From: Epiperipatus broadwayi
Lineage: Eukaryota; Onychophora; Udeonychophora; Euonychophora; Peripatidae
Assembly: GCA_028023455.1 (NCBI GenBank)
Contig: JAQFVV010013412.1
Coordinates: 62,001 to 126,000, forward strand
Length of the DNA: 64,000 bases
Reading direction: 5' to 3'
In this document: one piece after another, positions 1 to 10,744 of the stretch
Layout of the letters: each line of letters starts with the position of its first letter
How positions within the stretch are numbered: the first letter of the stretch is position 1
Made by a program: the position numbers and the translations under genes
Notes under the pieces: model-generated
The model's database searches: none
What the model was told of the DNA's origin: nothing
Seen by the model: only the letters and a program-made list of their open reading frames with translations

Positions 1-2
1 AG

Positions 3-1231
3 GAGGATCAAGAAATAATGAGTGAAGGGGAAGAAGTACAGAAGGAAATAGGAGGGAAATGTTTAGGGATCACGTTAAGGTCAGGGAGAAAGATCGCAGA
101 AGAGAGAGGCAGCACAGAAGGGGAAGTGAGCCTTAGCCCTGATGAGGAAATTCCTACAGGAGAAGCTGCCATTATCTCAGAAGAACCAGTAAATAATGAA
201 ATAGAACATAAACAGGTGGAAGAGTCCAAAAATAAAAATCGGGATGTGAATTTTATGTTGGAGAGGATGACTCAAATTTTTATAAAGAGAGACGAGGTAA
301 ATAGTCAGAAATTAGAGGAGAGGATGACTCAAATTTTTATAAAGAGAGACGAGGTAAATAGTCAGAAATTAGAGGAGAGAGATCAAAAAAATAAGTTAGA
401 AATGGAGCAGAGATTTGAGGTGTTGGGAAAGGAAATTAGAGAGGGAAACAAACGGTATGAGGAAGGGATAGTAGAAGTGAGACGAGAAATGGAAATGCAA
501 GGCCAACGACTTGAAGAAAAGCTGTGTAGGAGCTGGCAGGAGTTGTCAATCAGCTGCCAAGAAAAATATGAAGAAGTTCAAGTAGAGGTCACAAAAAAAT
601 TAGATCAAAACCGAGAAGAAACCAACAAGGAAATAGAATCACTAAAAGAACAACTCACAGATGTTAGAGGGCAGACCGAGCATCAGGAAATGGTTATGGA
701 GGAGAAAGTCTCTAAAATGGGGCAAGATATCTGCCTCAAAATTGAAGAATACGAAGAGGGACAGAAACAGATCAGAGAGGAGATTTCTGAGTTAAAAGAA
801 AACTTGAGTTATAGAAATCATGTTTCTGCCCAAGAAGAAAATGCCATTACAGAAGACATCCAGGAATTGAAGAGAGAAATTACACAAATAAGGGAAGCAA
901 AAATGGACATTGTAGAATGTAACTTAACTACTGGTTCCCAAACCTACAACCAGGGCAAGACAAACATTGTACCAGATATAGTAAGACTACAGATAGTAAA
1001 AGATACTTCTAATATAAGGGAGATGAAAATCAACATGGAAAACATTATGGATCAAGAATCTGAACACTGTTCCATCCCATGCAGGAGTGAGAGTTAACAC
1101 TAGAAAATAGAGAACCAACTATATATGAATCAGTGACATCTGAATCCGAGGATGACGATGAAATGTTGGGATATTGTTGTGGCTTTAGTAGTCACGAGCC
1201 AAGTATTAAACAACCCCCAGATCCTACTTAA
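3..1231 (+). pseudogene. gag-like coiled-coil ORF of a retroelement, 5' end outside window
   Basis: The main open frame runs from an ATG at 18 to a stop at 1095-1097 (359 aa). The same frame stays open upstream to the window edge, so the true start is uncertain. The protein is dominated by Glu, Lys, Gln and Arg in heptad-like runs from about residue 60 to 300 (REEISELKENL, EMEMQGQRLEEKL), which predicts a long coiled coil. After the stop, a shifted frame (about 1085-1231) reads TSESEDDDEM and ends at TAA 1229-1231, so a one-base frameshift near 1085 probably cut off an acidic tail of about 45 residues. Coiled-coil N-termini of this kind are common in invertebrate Ty3/gypsy gag proteins, and the minus-strand gag relics at 4815-7078 and 26950-29100 have a comparable charged region. 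No zinc knuckle, protease or RT follows. It could also be a host coiled-coil exon, but the surroundings are all repeats. Confidence 0.5.
261..374 (+). repeat. exact 57-bp tandem duplication inside the gag-like ORF
   Basis: The 57 bases from 261 to 317 are repeated without change at 318-374. This gives two consecutive in-frame copies of a 19-residue segment beginning ERMTQIFIKRD and ending QKLEE. The identity at DNA level implies a recent slippage or unequal-exchange event, or selection against change. Confidence 0.95.
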
Positions 1232-1639
1232 AAATTTATTAGCTATAAAAAAAAAGGATCTGTCCCTCCCCCAAAAACATTAAATATATATACTGCATAT
1301 TTAAAAAAAAAAAAAAAAAAACTAACATGTCTACCCCATTCTAACTGACAAATATCCATTTGGATATTAATTCAGATTTATTGAGATTTCATGATTTTTT
1401 TTATGATTGATTGGTGATTTAATGTGTATATTGCTCTTGATATTAATTTTATTGCGCGTATGTTTTTTTTTTGTGGTAGGAGAGTCGTAAATATAAAGGT
1501 ACTGATAAATAAATCCCTTAGCGCAGCAAGTAAATAAGTTTATGTGCATGGGAAAATAGGAAATTATTTAACAAATTGATAACGAAAATTCAAAGTCATG
1601 ATTGTAGCAAGGTCATTTTTTTTTAATTGTTTTTTTTTT
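1232..1639. other. AT-rich spacer with an A-tract
   Basis: No coding frame is supportable. An A-run of about 18 bases lies near 1303-1321, downstream of the gag-like ORF. No canonical AATAAA sits just before it, so reading it as a retrocopy poly(A) tail is only a possibility. Confidence 0.4.
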
Positions 1640-4600
1640 TGTAAGTTTACGGAAATGAAACGGTTGTCTTCAAATCCCTCACCGTTTCACCAACCATCCT
1701 AATAACCCACTCGTCTGTGCTAGATTCAAACCTGTTTAATAAGTCTAAATTAAGATTTGTAAGCTAAAAATTGCAATCACGGCTATATAAACAGCATTAT
1801 ATACGCACATACGAAAGAACGCTATAATTGAATAGTATTGCCAGAGTTATAGCGTATAATTTTATCGCGTAATATTTTTAAACTATTTTTAGTACAGTAA
1901 TAATGTAGCGTCAATTTATTAATTTATTACTTAAATTCGTATGTGGGAATATAATCCACCTATATTGAATATATATATAGCATAGTGGCATGATTAAAAT
2001 ATTTATTAAATTTTAAGTTTCATTTTTATTATAAACCAATTTAATGTAAAAACACATTGAAAGGGTGATTGATTGCAAATGCGCTGACAAGTTTCTTTTT
2101 AAAAAGAAAAAAGATTTTTTTTCTAAAAATAAAAGTATTTTCATAGAATTAAAAGTTTAGTAAAGTTTTTGCTGTAAACAATTGTATCAGTATATGCCAC
2201 ACCTGCCTTAGGTTTCTAAAAAGAAAAGCCAATTTTAAAATAATCTAGCTAATTGATTCTAAATTATTTTGGAGACCTCGCTAATTAAAAATATGTTTAC
2301 AGCAGGGATTTTACACATAAATTATAAAATCAGAACAAAATTCCTGACTAATTAAAAATAAAATCTAATATCGGATTAAACTGATTAAAATTCGATTTAA
2401 TTAAAAATTTGATAATCAGAGAAAAGTTATAACACCTAAAAGGAATGTCAGCATGTTTGAAATCAACCACTAATTTACATAAGCAAATTAAAAATTTTGT
2501 AATCTTGATGGAGATGAAATTCCAAGGTGTGTGGGCTGATAAGGGATCATTTTTAAAAAGGCCATGTAAAGTGGAGGAGCCATGTTAGATCTTTACTTTT
2601 TTGAAACCTTGACAGCTTTGAATCTTTGAAATCTTTACAGCTTGAATGCTACATCTGTGAATTTTTGCCTTCTTTGATCATCTTTAAGCTTTTGAATCCA
2701 GCGTGTATCCTGAACCAAAAGCAACCGTGAACATTTTGACATCCAGTTAAGTCAATAATTTTTATATCTGTTCGAGAGAAAATGTCGGGCTAAAACAGGC
2801 AGCCTTGGCTAAGCTCCAGAGTGAAGGCGATGGGCCTTTACTTCCATCCAAAAACCACCATCACCAGTATGCCGCCATAACATCTCCGCTCTAACCGTGG
2901 GAAGAAGATGATGCCGCAAGCCGCCACAAAGACTCCCGTAACTCCAGCTCAAGTACTACAAGATGACCGGTAACATCACCATTTCTAACTGCAGTTCAAT
3001 ATATTAATTTTTCTTTAAGTCTAGACTTATAAAATTTATTTTAATTCTAAAATCTTGAATTCAAGTAAATTGCTAAATGTAAAATTTTATTCTTAAATTT
3101 AATTATTTTTTTTATAGAATTCTGACCTACTTTCCAATGTTTCCTAACTAAATGATTTTAATAATTTTATTTTCAATTTTCTCACTGCAGTTGTGACTAT
3201 GGTTTCTTTATTTCTTTTTTATTTTAAAATATAAATTATATGCTAATGCCTCGAAACAGCGGGCATTCAATATTAATAATAAAGAGAAGAGAGAATGACC
3301 CCTCTTCATTTGATAATTATTTATCGTAGCTTAATGCACGCTGTTTCGAAACCCTCTTAAATAACTGTCAAGAATTGGCTATGTGCTGATTATTATTTTG
3401 ACCTTGATTATTTAATTATTTGTTGGCAATTTTAAAATGGGAATCTTGTTTTAACCCAAAGTAAATTTCAATTTAATTTTCACTAAGCAATATCCAAGCC
3501 TTGAATAAGTATATTTGTTATTTATTTCATTTTGTAAAAGCCCTCCAAATATACTTTTTCCCCTTTTTTTTTTATTAATCGCGTAATCAAATGTGTTATT
3601 TGAGATTGAAACTAGAAAGCAAAGAATATTTAAAAGTACGCCCACGTATAGCATATGATTATTAAAATGCTATATTAGAGTTGGCGCTAATGATTACACT
3701 GATTAGCTATCGTTCTCGTGGCTAAATATTAAATTATTTCAACTCTTTTGCTTGGCGGATGTGATAATTTTATTATACATTTAAACTTTCTCGTTATGTT
3801 GCGTTTTTCTTTAAGATGGGACTCAGAACGGCCATCCCTCTTACACTCCTTGGGTCGCACACGAATAAGACCTGACGTCAAATTCCAGGCAATAGTGTTA
3901 GCTACCCCAACCCTCTTTAGCAGCATGGCGATCGGTCATAGGGCTCCGGTGTTGATCACAAAACCCTAAATATTAATCCATCCGCAGAGCAACATTTATT
4001 ATAACTGTTTACCAGCGCTATAGCGCATTGGTTCTTTTGGTTGCCAACTCTTCCTCCCTTAAATTAAGTTTCAGCCATTGTCTGACATATTCAAGAGCTA
4101 GTTTCGGTCTCATGTACAATAGTTTGAAATAATAATATTATAGATAAATTTGACTTTAAATGTTTCACATATATGTGAAAACAAGGCTTCATCTGATTAC
4201 TTAGCTGAAAACCATGAAATAAGAGGGATTAGCATAATCTGCCCCATAGCTACAATGCAGTGACTGATCAATAAGATAATAAAGCAAATGATGAAAACGA
4301 TATTTAATTTCATCAAATAGCACAACAAATGTAAAATAATTTTAAGGAGAGAATGTTAAAGCGCTCTCCCAAAAATGTTAGATGCTACGCGCATTTTAAT
4401 TGTAAAATGCAAGAATAATATATATAAAAATCGTCAAATTTAATCTGCAAAAATAAACATACAATTTAATAAATTACTCTGCTCTCGATCTTATTTATTT
4501 CAATCCAATTCAAAATTCTTTATATTATATATGTGATTTCCTGTGCATTAATTAGTTTTAAAGATAGATGGTTGATAAATTCCATTTTTTTTATGAGTCT

Positions 4601-4814
4601 CATTGCTTCTTCCTGGCCTATGTCGGCTCGCAGTTGAAATAATATCTATATGTATCTTCAAGGTGGTCATCCGTAGGGTCGTGAGTCTTGGAGCACAGGT
4701 GAAGGAGTTGAAGTGCGGTCAGTCTCGAGATCTAACCATCTCATACTGGTCGGCTTGGTATCTTTGCTTGGACTCTGGATTCTGTTGCTCGAATGTGCTA
4801 GCTTGACCGGTACA
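1640..4814 (+). mobile_element. family X, copy 1: solo-LTR-like repeat of 3.17 kb
   Basis: The whole stretch aligns by eye, with many substitutions, to the copy at 10134-19341 once the LINE in that copy is removed. Matching landmarks include the blocks at 1660-1990, 2760-2980, 3240-3300, 3640-3790 and 4590-4814. It begins TGTAAG and ends CCGGTACA, the TG...CA form of an LTR. The length (3175 bp against about 3111 bp) agrees between copies. The flanking tetramers are TTTT and TTAT, an imperfect match, so a target-site duplication is not proven. The right end abuts gag sequence at 4815, which suggests insertion into a gag-containing relic. No coding capacity is visible. A DNA-transposon origin is not excluded. 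Confidence 0.55.
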
Positions 4815-7076
4815 TTATTTATAGTAGATGTCTGATTTAGGGAATTGCTCATCAGCACTCTCTGTAGTTAATGGCTTGTTTTTTATTGCTAATCTATCCG
4901 GACCATCTCTGTTCATGGTTGCCCTAGACCCCCTTTGAAATCTACTTTCCACTACTCTGATGGCTTGGCATTGAGGCTAGATTTTTCTTATTTTCTCCAG
5001 TGGTTTACTGTGTATTGATGTATAATGCACTGAGATCAAGAATTCAGCCATTTCTACCACTGATCTTATTTGACACCCCACCATCACTGTTGCACTTGGT
5101 CATGCATATTATGTTCTATAATTCTAATGATCGGAGTTTCTGTAAAAGGAAAGGCATTCAGTCACCATATGTGAGCTACCTGATGCATAAAGAATTGTTT
5201 GTGGGTTTCCTTTGTCTACTCTCATATTGTTCTTTTAAGGTGGTATGATATATACTGTCTTCCTTTTCTTCACTCCAGAATGCTTTTATTGATGCTGAAG
5301 CATACTGATCTAATGTTTTAGGTTTCAGCTGAAAGCATTCCAACCATGAGAGCACATAGCCATAAAGATAATGTGTGGCTAAAGACACTTGGTTTTCATA
5401 GCTCTCTGTTGAATACAGAAGAGTTATTTCAAGCTTTGTAAGTGCATGCTTGGGCTCTCTCCTATTTCACTATTGAATGTCTTAACCTGAATAAATTTAG
5501 AGAAATGTATTTGCTGGCTTATCGCTAAACCCTGTGGGATTTGTTCCTCTTTTTCCTCAACTGTATTATCACTATCAGTGTTGCTTTCTTCTATAGAATT
5601 GGCAGATTCTCGGTCTTCACTCTTATGTTCTCTCATGGCTAAGCAGTTTTCCCCTGAAGAGCTATTACTTGTCACCTAACAATTGAAGTATGCTCTTTAA
5701 CCACTTTCTTAATCCCAGTTTTTATTTCTTTCATAAGGACTCTTTCACTTTGCTCACAATTTACTACATTGCCAGGCCAACTACTCCATCATCTAAGTTC
5801 CTCGATATTTTACTCCTTTCTTTCTCTACCCTACTCATTCTTTTTTGTAAACCGTGTAGTTTTTATAAAATGACTTCCTTTCCATCACTAGAATATTTTC
5901 AATGACCTCAATGTTTTACTTCAGTTCATCTATTTTCTCATGGATCTCTTAACAATAATTGTTCATCTGATTTTTTTTAATGTTCTTGTTGACCTTCCTC
6001 TTCCTCGAATCTTTCCTGTATTTTTTTCTTGTTTAATCTGTACCCCTTACTTGTCTATCTCTTTCTTTTGCCTTTATACATTGTACTTTACATGAAGGAT
6101 ATCTATTTTACTACCCAAATACTCTCTTCCATCTTTCCTTCATGTACAAACAAATTTTTGATGCATTTCTCATGGGCCTTATTGTAGTTCCCTCTATATT
6201 CTAGAGGTAGCTATTCCTCTTTTTCAACATTTACTAACTTTTAGTTTATTTTTTTATTTTTACTTTCAAACATCTGCTTTATGTTTTCTTGTCTTTGTTT
6301 TGTCTTCTTCCTTTTCTTCTATATCCTTTTCTTTTTTCTGTCCATTTTCTTCTTTTCTTCACTTTCTTCTCTTTTTCCTGTTCTTCTTTGTCTTTTTCTT
6401 TTTCTTCCTGGTCCCTTCTCACCTTTTCTTTTTTACTATCTTATCATTTTCTTTTTCTACTAATCATTTTTCTATCCATTTCTTTTTTTTCTAACCTTTC
6501 CTTTTTGTCCTTTCTCTTTTTTATTCCATTTCTTTTATTTCTTTTCCTGCACCTGTGCTATTATTTGTTGAATCTGTTCAATGGTTATATTATTCATTTC
6601 CTTTGACTATTTTTTGATTGATGCTATGGTGTCTTTGGGTTCTGCTCTTATAGTCTCATCTCTACTAATCTCTAATTCCTCTTCCATATTACTGTTACTA
6701 TCCTTCATTATTTTCTTTCCCAATCTCAGCATTTCTACTTTTTTGAGTTGTTTTTCTACTCTATCTTTCTTGAACTCTCTAACTTCTTCCACCATCTCTT
6801 CTATATTATCATTTTCCCTTATAGTTTTTTATCTAAATTTATGATTGCTGCCATTCTTTTCTTTCCCTGATAACAGCCTACATCTTCTTCCTCTCACTAT
6901 CTTCTACTTTATCTCAAGATGCCCTATACTATAATTAAGTCATAACACTTTATTTTCTTTTTTGCCCAGCATATTTAACCCAATCTTCAACAATGTCATA
7001 TTAAATAAATTAATACCTTTAAACTTAACTCCCCCATCTTGCCTCTATCTGCATGCATTATTTTCTATCCTTGATA
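4815..7076 (-). pseudogene. decayed gag of a Ty3/gypsy-like retrotransposon (copy 1)
   Basis: The minus strand carries fragments of the same gag found at 26950-29100. From N to C terminus on the minus strand there is a Lys/Glu-rich coiled region (about 6900-5950, seen on the plus strand as a long pyrimidine-rich tract). An acidic segment (5675-5580) with SNTDSDNTVEEKEEQ follows, and then a capsid-like segment: SKFIQVKTFNSEIGESP near 5500 and SWLECFQLKPKTLDQ near 5340. Stops and frameshifts break it into pieces of less than 100 codons. Homology with the second copy begins exactly at 4815, where the X repeat ends. No protease, RT or integrase is left in this copy. Confidence 0.7.
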
Positions 7077-7078
7077 AC

Positions 7079-7154
<76 letters not shown>

Positions 7155-7180
7155 TTGTTGTTGTTGTTGTTGTTGTTGTT
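7077..7180. repeat. compound microsatellite (AAT)n (ATT)n (GTT)n
   Basis: About 18 AAT units switch to ATT units near 7130 and then to GTT units near 7156. It lies at the same place relative to gag as the much longer compound microsatellite at 29203-29486, so the tract was probably present in the ancestral element. Confidence 0.95.
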
Positions 7181-7184
7181 ACCT

Positions 7185-9544
7185 ATTGGAGTTTAATTCC
7201 ATATTACAGTTATTACCATATATTGTGGGGTTAAGTGTTTTTTTGTTAGTTTTTGATAAAGATTAAATGTGTTACATCTTAATTGTGGACATGGAATAAA
7301 AACAAATAAATATTTATCAGGGTTTAATTTTGTTGCTCAGATGCTATTTGTTTATACAAAAATTAGACATCATTATTTAATTACAAATTAAAAATCTTAG
7401 CAGGACTTTGAACTAAAAAAATATAAAAAATATATAATAATATTTTTATCACAATCATAATTTATTAAGATAAAAAAATGGGAATATAAAAAAAATAATT
7501 TATAAAAATAAAAATATTTATTAAAATATACAGTGTTTTAGAGTGTCAAAAAATAGTTTTATATTTAGTTGGAATGTAAATAAAAAAATATTCTGAAAAA
7601 GTACTATGATTTTATTCATTTATTACTTTTTTTCATTTAATTTGGGGAATTATTCTTTGAAATTATTTTATTGTCTACTTAAATTTATTTACATTTTACA
7701 GTTATTACCATGTAATGTAAGAATAAGTACAATTTATATGTTGTAAAGATGAGTAGAGTTAGATTAAAATTGTGCACATGTATAAAATGAAACCTGAATA
7801 TTTGACAGAATTTAATTTTGTTAGAGAACTACTATTTCTTGATATAAGATCAATATATAATGTGAATTAAAAATTTTATCACATATGAGTCTACCAACAT
7901 CGTAATAATTAAAATAAATCAATTATACCATTTGTTATCACAATTATAATTTATTAAGATAAAATAATGTGGTTATGAAAAAAAATAGTTTACAAAAATA
8001 AAAATATTTAAGAATATATGGAGTGTTTAGGGAGCAAAATTTAGTTTTGGTATGTTTAGTTGGGTTGTAAATGAAAAAAAAAATACTGGAAAAATGGTTT
8101 TCCATTAATTCTTTTTTTTTATTTAATTTGGAAATTATTATTATAAATTACCTTATTATCTATTTCATTAAATTTACATTTTACAGTTATTAACATATAA
8201 TGTAAGAACAAGCATTTTTTCAAGTTACAAAGATTATTAGAATTAAGTAAAAATCTTGGTTGTAAATAAAAAATGAACATACTAAATATTAGAAAAGAAT
8301 TAATTTTATTACTCAACTACTATTTCCTATATATAAATTATAGATCAATATAATTATTAATTAAAAATCTTACCTAGGTTGGATGCAGCTGCATCTAAAT
8401 AATTAAAATAAATGTATTATACTACTTGCTATCACAATCATGAATTATTATAAATAAAATAATGTGGAAATAATAAAAAAATATATAAAAATAAAAATAT
8501 TTGATGATCTATTTAATTTTATTTACATTTTACAGTTATTAACATATAATGTAGGAACAAGCATTTTTTCAAGTTACAAAGATTAGTAGAATTAAGTAAA
8601 AATCATGGTCGTAAACAAAAAATGAACAAAGTGAATATTAGAAAAGGTTTAATTTTACTACTCAACTACTATTTCGGATATAAAAATTATAGATCAATAT
8701 AAATATTAATTAAAAATCTTACCGAAGTTGGATGTAGCTGCAGCTAAATAATTAAAATAAATGTATTATACTACTTGCTATCACAATCATGAATTATTAT
8801 AAATAAAATAATGTGGAAATAAAAAAAAATTATAAGAATAAAAATAATTGATTATATATATATAATTTTTTAACTAAAAATTATTTTGTTATGTTGATGT
8901 GGCATATAAATTTAAAAAAAAAATACTGTTAAAAGATACTATGTTTTCCCATTAATATTTTTTTCATTTTGTATGTAGAATCGTTTTTAGAAATTGTCTA
9001 TCAAATTTTATTTACATTTTTACAGTTATTACCATATTTTGGGGGATACTTGTTTTGTTTTGTTATTGACTTTTGGTAAAGATTAGTAGAGTTAGTTTAA
9101 AATTGTGGACATAAATAAAAACAAACAAACAAGCTGAATATAGGTTAGCTTTTAATTTTATTACTCAGCTACTGTTTCATGATATAAAAATTATAGATCA
9201 ATATATAATTATTATTTAAAAATCTTACCTCCTAAGATAAAGATAAATAATTAAATAAATACATCTATTATAATATTTATTATCACAATCATTGTTTATT
9301 AAGGTAAATAAAATAATATGGAAATAAAGAAAAATAATTTATAACAATAAGAATATTTTCTAAAATATGGAATATTTTAAGTTATCAAAAATTTCTTTTG
9401 TTATGCTTAATTAGGATGTAAATGAAAACAAAATATTAGGAAAGAATACTATGTTTTTTTTTCCATTATTACTTTTTTAATTTCATTTGGGAAATTATTC
9501 TTTAAATCAGCTTATCGTCTATTTAATTTTATTTACATTTCACA
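7185..9544. repeat. AT-rich satellite, about five units of roughly 0.35-0.5 kb
   Basis: A block reading TTACATTTTACAGTTATTA recurs near 7200 (variant), 7690, 8166, 8520, 9010 and 9535. The sequence after it recurs too: a Gly-poor AT stretch, then ACTCAACTACTATTTC, ATTAAAAATCTTAC and ATAAAATAATGTGG. Spacing is about 490, 475, 355, 490 and 520 bp, the short one being an internal deletion. Units differ by many substitutions and small indels. No open frame is conserved. It ends where the Y repeat starts. Confidence 0.8.
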
Positions 9545-9723
9545 TGTAATGGTCACATTTGTACATTCACACAACAAAATCCAGAGTTTAATAAATCATT
9601 CCAAGGCTGATAAAAAGTGAAATTGTTAAGACCTTGTGTTCAATCTTGCCTTAGTTTCTTTACCACTGCTGAAAGATTTACTACCATATGGATAACATAT
9701 ACAAGGTCACAGCAGGAATTTTC

Positions 9724-9767
<44 letters not shown>

Positions 9768-10133
9768 AGCATTAACATATTTATTAAATATGGATTGTGA
9801 TACTTAATAACTTATAGTTAATTAATTAACAATGAGTTAATAATGAGCAAAACTGAGACACTAAGCAGAAGTTAAAATTTAAATTAATGTAATAAAAGTC
9901 AAAATTTAAATAATAAAATTAATAAATAAAATAATAATTAAAATGTTTATAGGATTTTCTCAATCACAGGTGATGATTCTAATGATTACAACTTATAAAA
10001 CGTTGACCTTTTGGTTCACACGTAGGTGATGGTTTTAGTAATTACAATGAATTAATATTTGGAATTTTAGATCACACACAGGTGATGATTTTACAGATTA
10101 CAAGCAGTTATGGTTATACATATTGTAATGGGA
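9545..10133 (-). mobile_element. family Y, copy 1: minus-strand LTR end, split by an X insertion
   Basis: It begins TGTAATGG and is closely similar to 30119-30700 over its length. Its first 50 bases also resemble the reverse complement of the 3' ends of both X copies (around GTACATTCACACAACAAAATCC-like sequence), so Y looks like the 3' end of a related LTR lying on the minus strand. An internal minisatellite motif (ACAGGTGATGATT followed by GATTACAA) occurs near 9964, 10017 and 10072. It occurs again at 19358-19383, just beyond the X copy, which shows that X inserted into Y here. An (AT)n(GT)n tract lies at 9725-9767. The Y boundary right of 19400 is not clear. Confidence 0.5.
9725..9767. repeat. 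(TA)n(TG)n dinucleotide microsatellite
   Basis: About 13 TA units are followed directly by about 8 TG units, within the Y repeat. The related Y copy at 30119-30700 lacks it. Confidence 0.95.
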
Positions 10134-10588
10134 ACCTCACAGTCCCTCACCATTTCGTCATAAATCTAATAGCCCACTTGTCTGTGTTTGAACCTCATTT
10201 AAACTATTAATATATGTAAAATAAAGCTACAATTTGCTATCATGGCCATCTGAGCAGCATTATATATTTACATACGAAAGAATGCTATAATTAGATAGAC
10301 GTGATAGAATTATAATGTGTTGTTATTAGTATCACATATTATTTTAATAAAATACTTTTATTATATTAAGTAATGATAGGCATCAATTTATTAATAAATT
10401 TATTATTTTAATTCGTATGTGGATATATAATCCAACCTATACTTGAAAATTATATAGGGGTGGCATGATTTAAAACATTATAATGTATTATGTTATTTTA
10501 AAATATTAAAACATGAAAATATTTTAAAAAGGTTTATTTAAAATATGTTAAAAAATTTTTCTCTCAAATGTGCTGAAAAGGCTTCTTT

Positions 10589-10609
10589 AAAATTAAGTGA
10601 TATTTTTTT
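10589..10609 (+). repeat. left 21-bp target-site duplication of the LINE
   Basis: These 21 bases match 16686-16706 with a single A/T difference at the twelfth position. The uninterrupted family X copy near 2100-2130 has the corresponding AT-rich site, confirming this as the insertion point. Confidence 0.9.
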
Positions 10610-10744
10610 TAGCATTTCCGGTGTTTAAACAGCAAACAACGTGAACGATAGCTCGCATCAAAATTGAAATCAGCAGGAAAGGGGGTATCAAACCCCATTC
10701 CAAACCCCTAAATACAAGGTAAGAGAAGTTTTATATATTTAAAA

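Noticed and set aside
6281-6844. Phe/Ser/Leu-rich ORFs on the plus strand, also at 28395-28966
   Set aside because: They are antisense shadows of the Lys/Glu-rich gag coiled coil on the minus strand.
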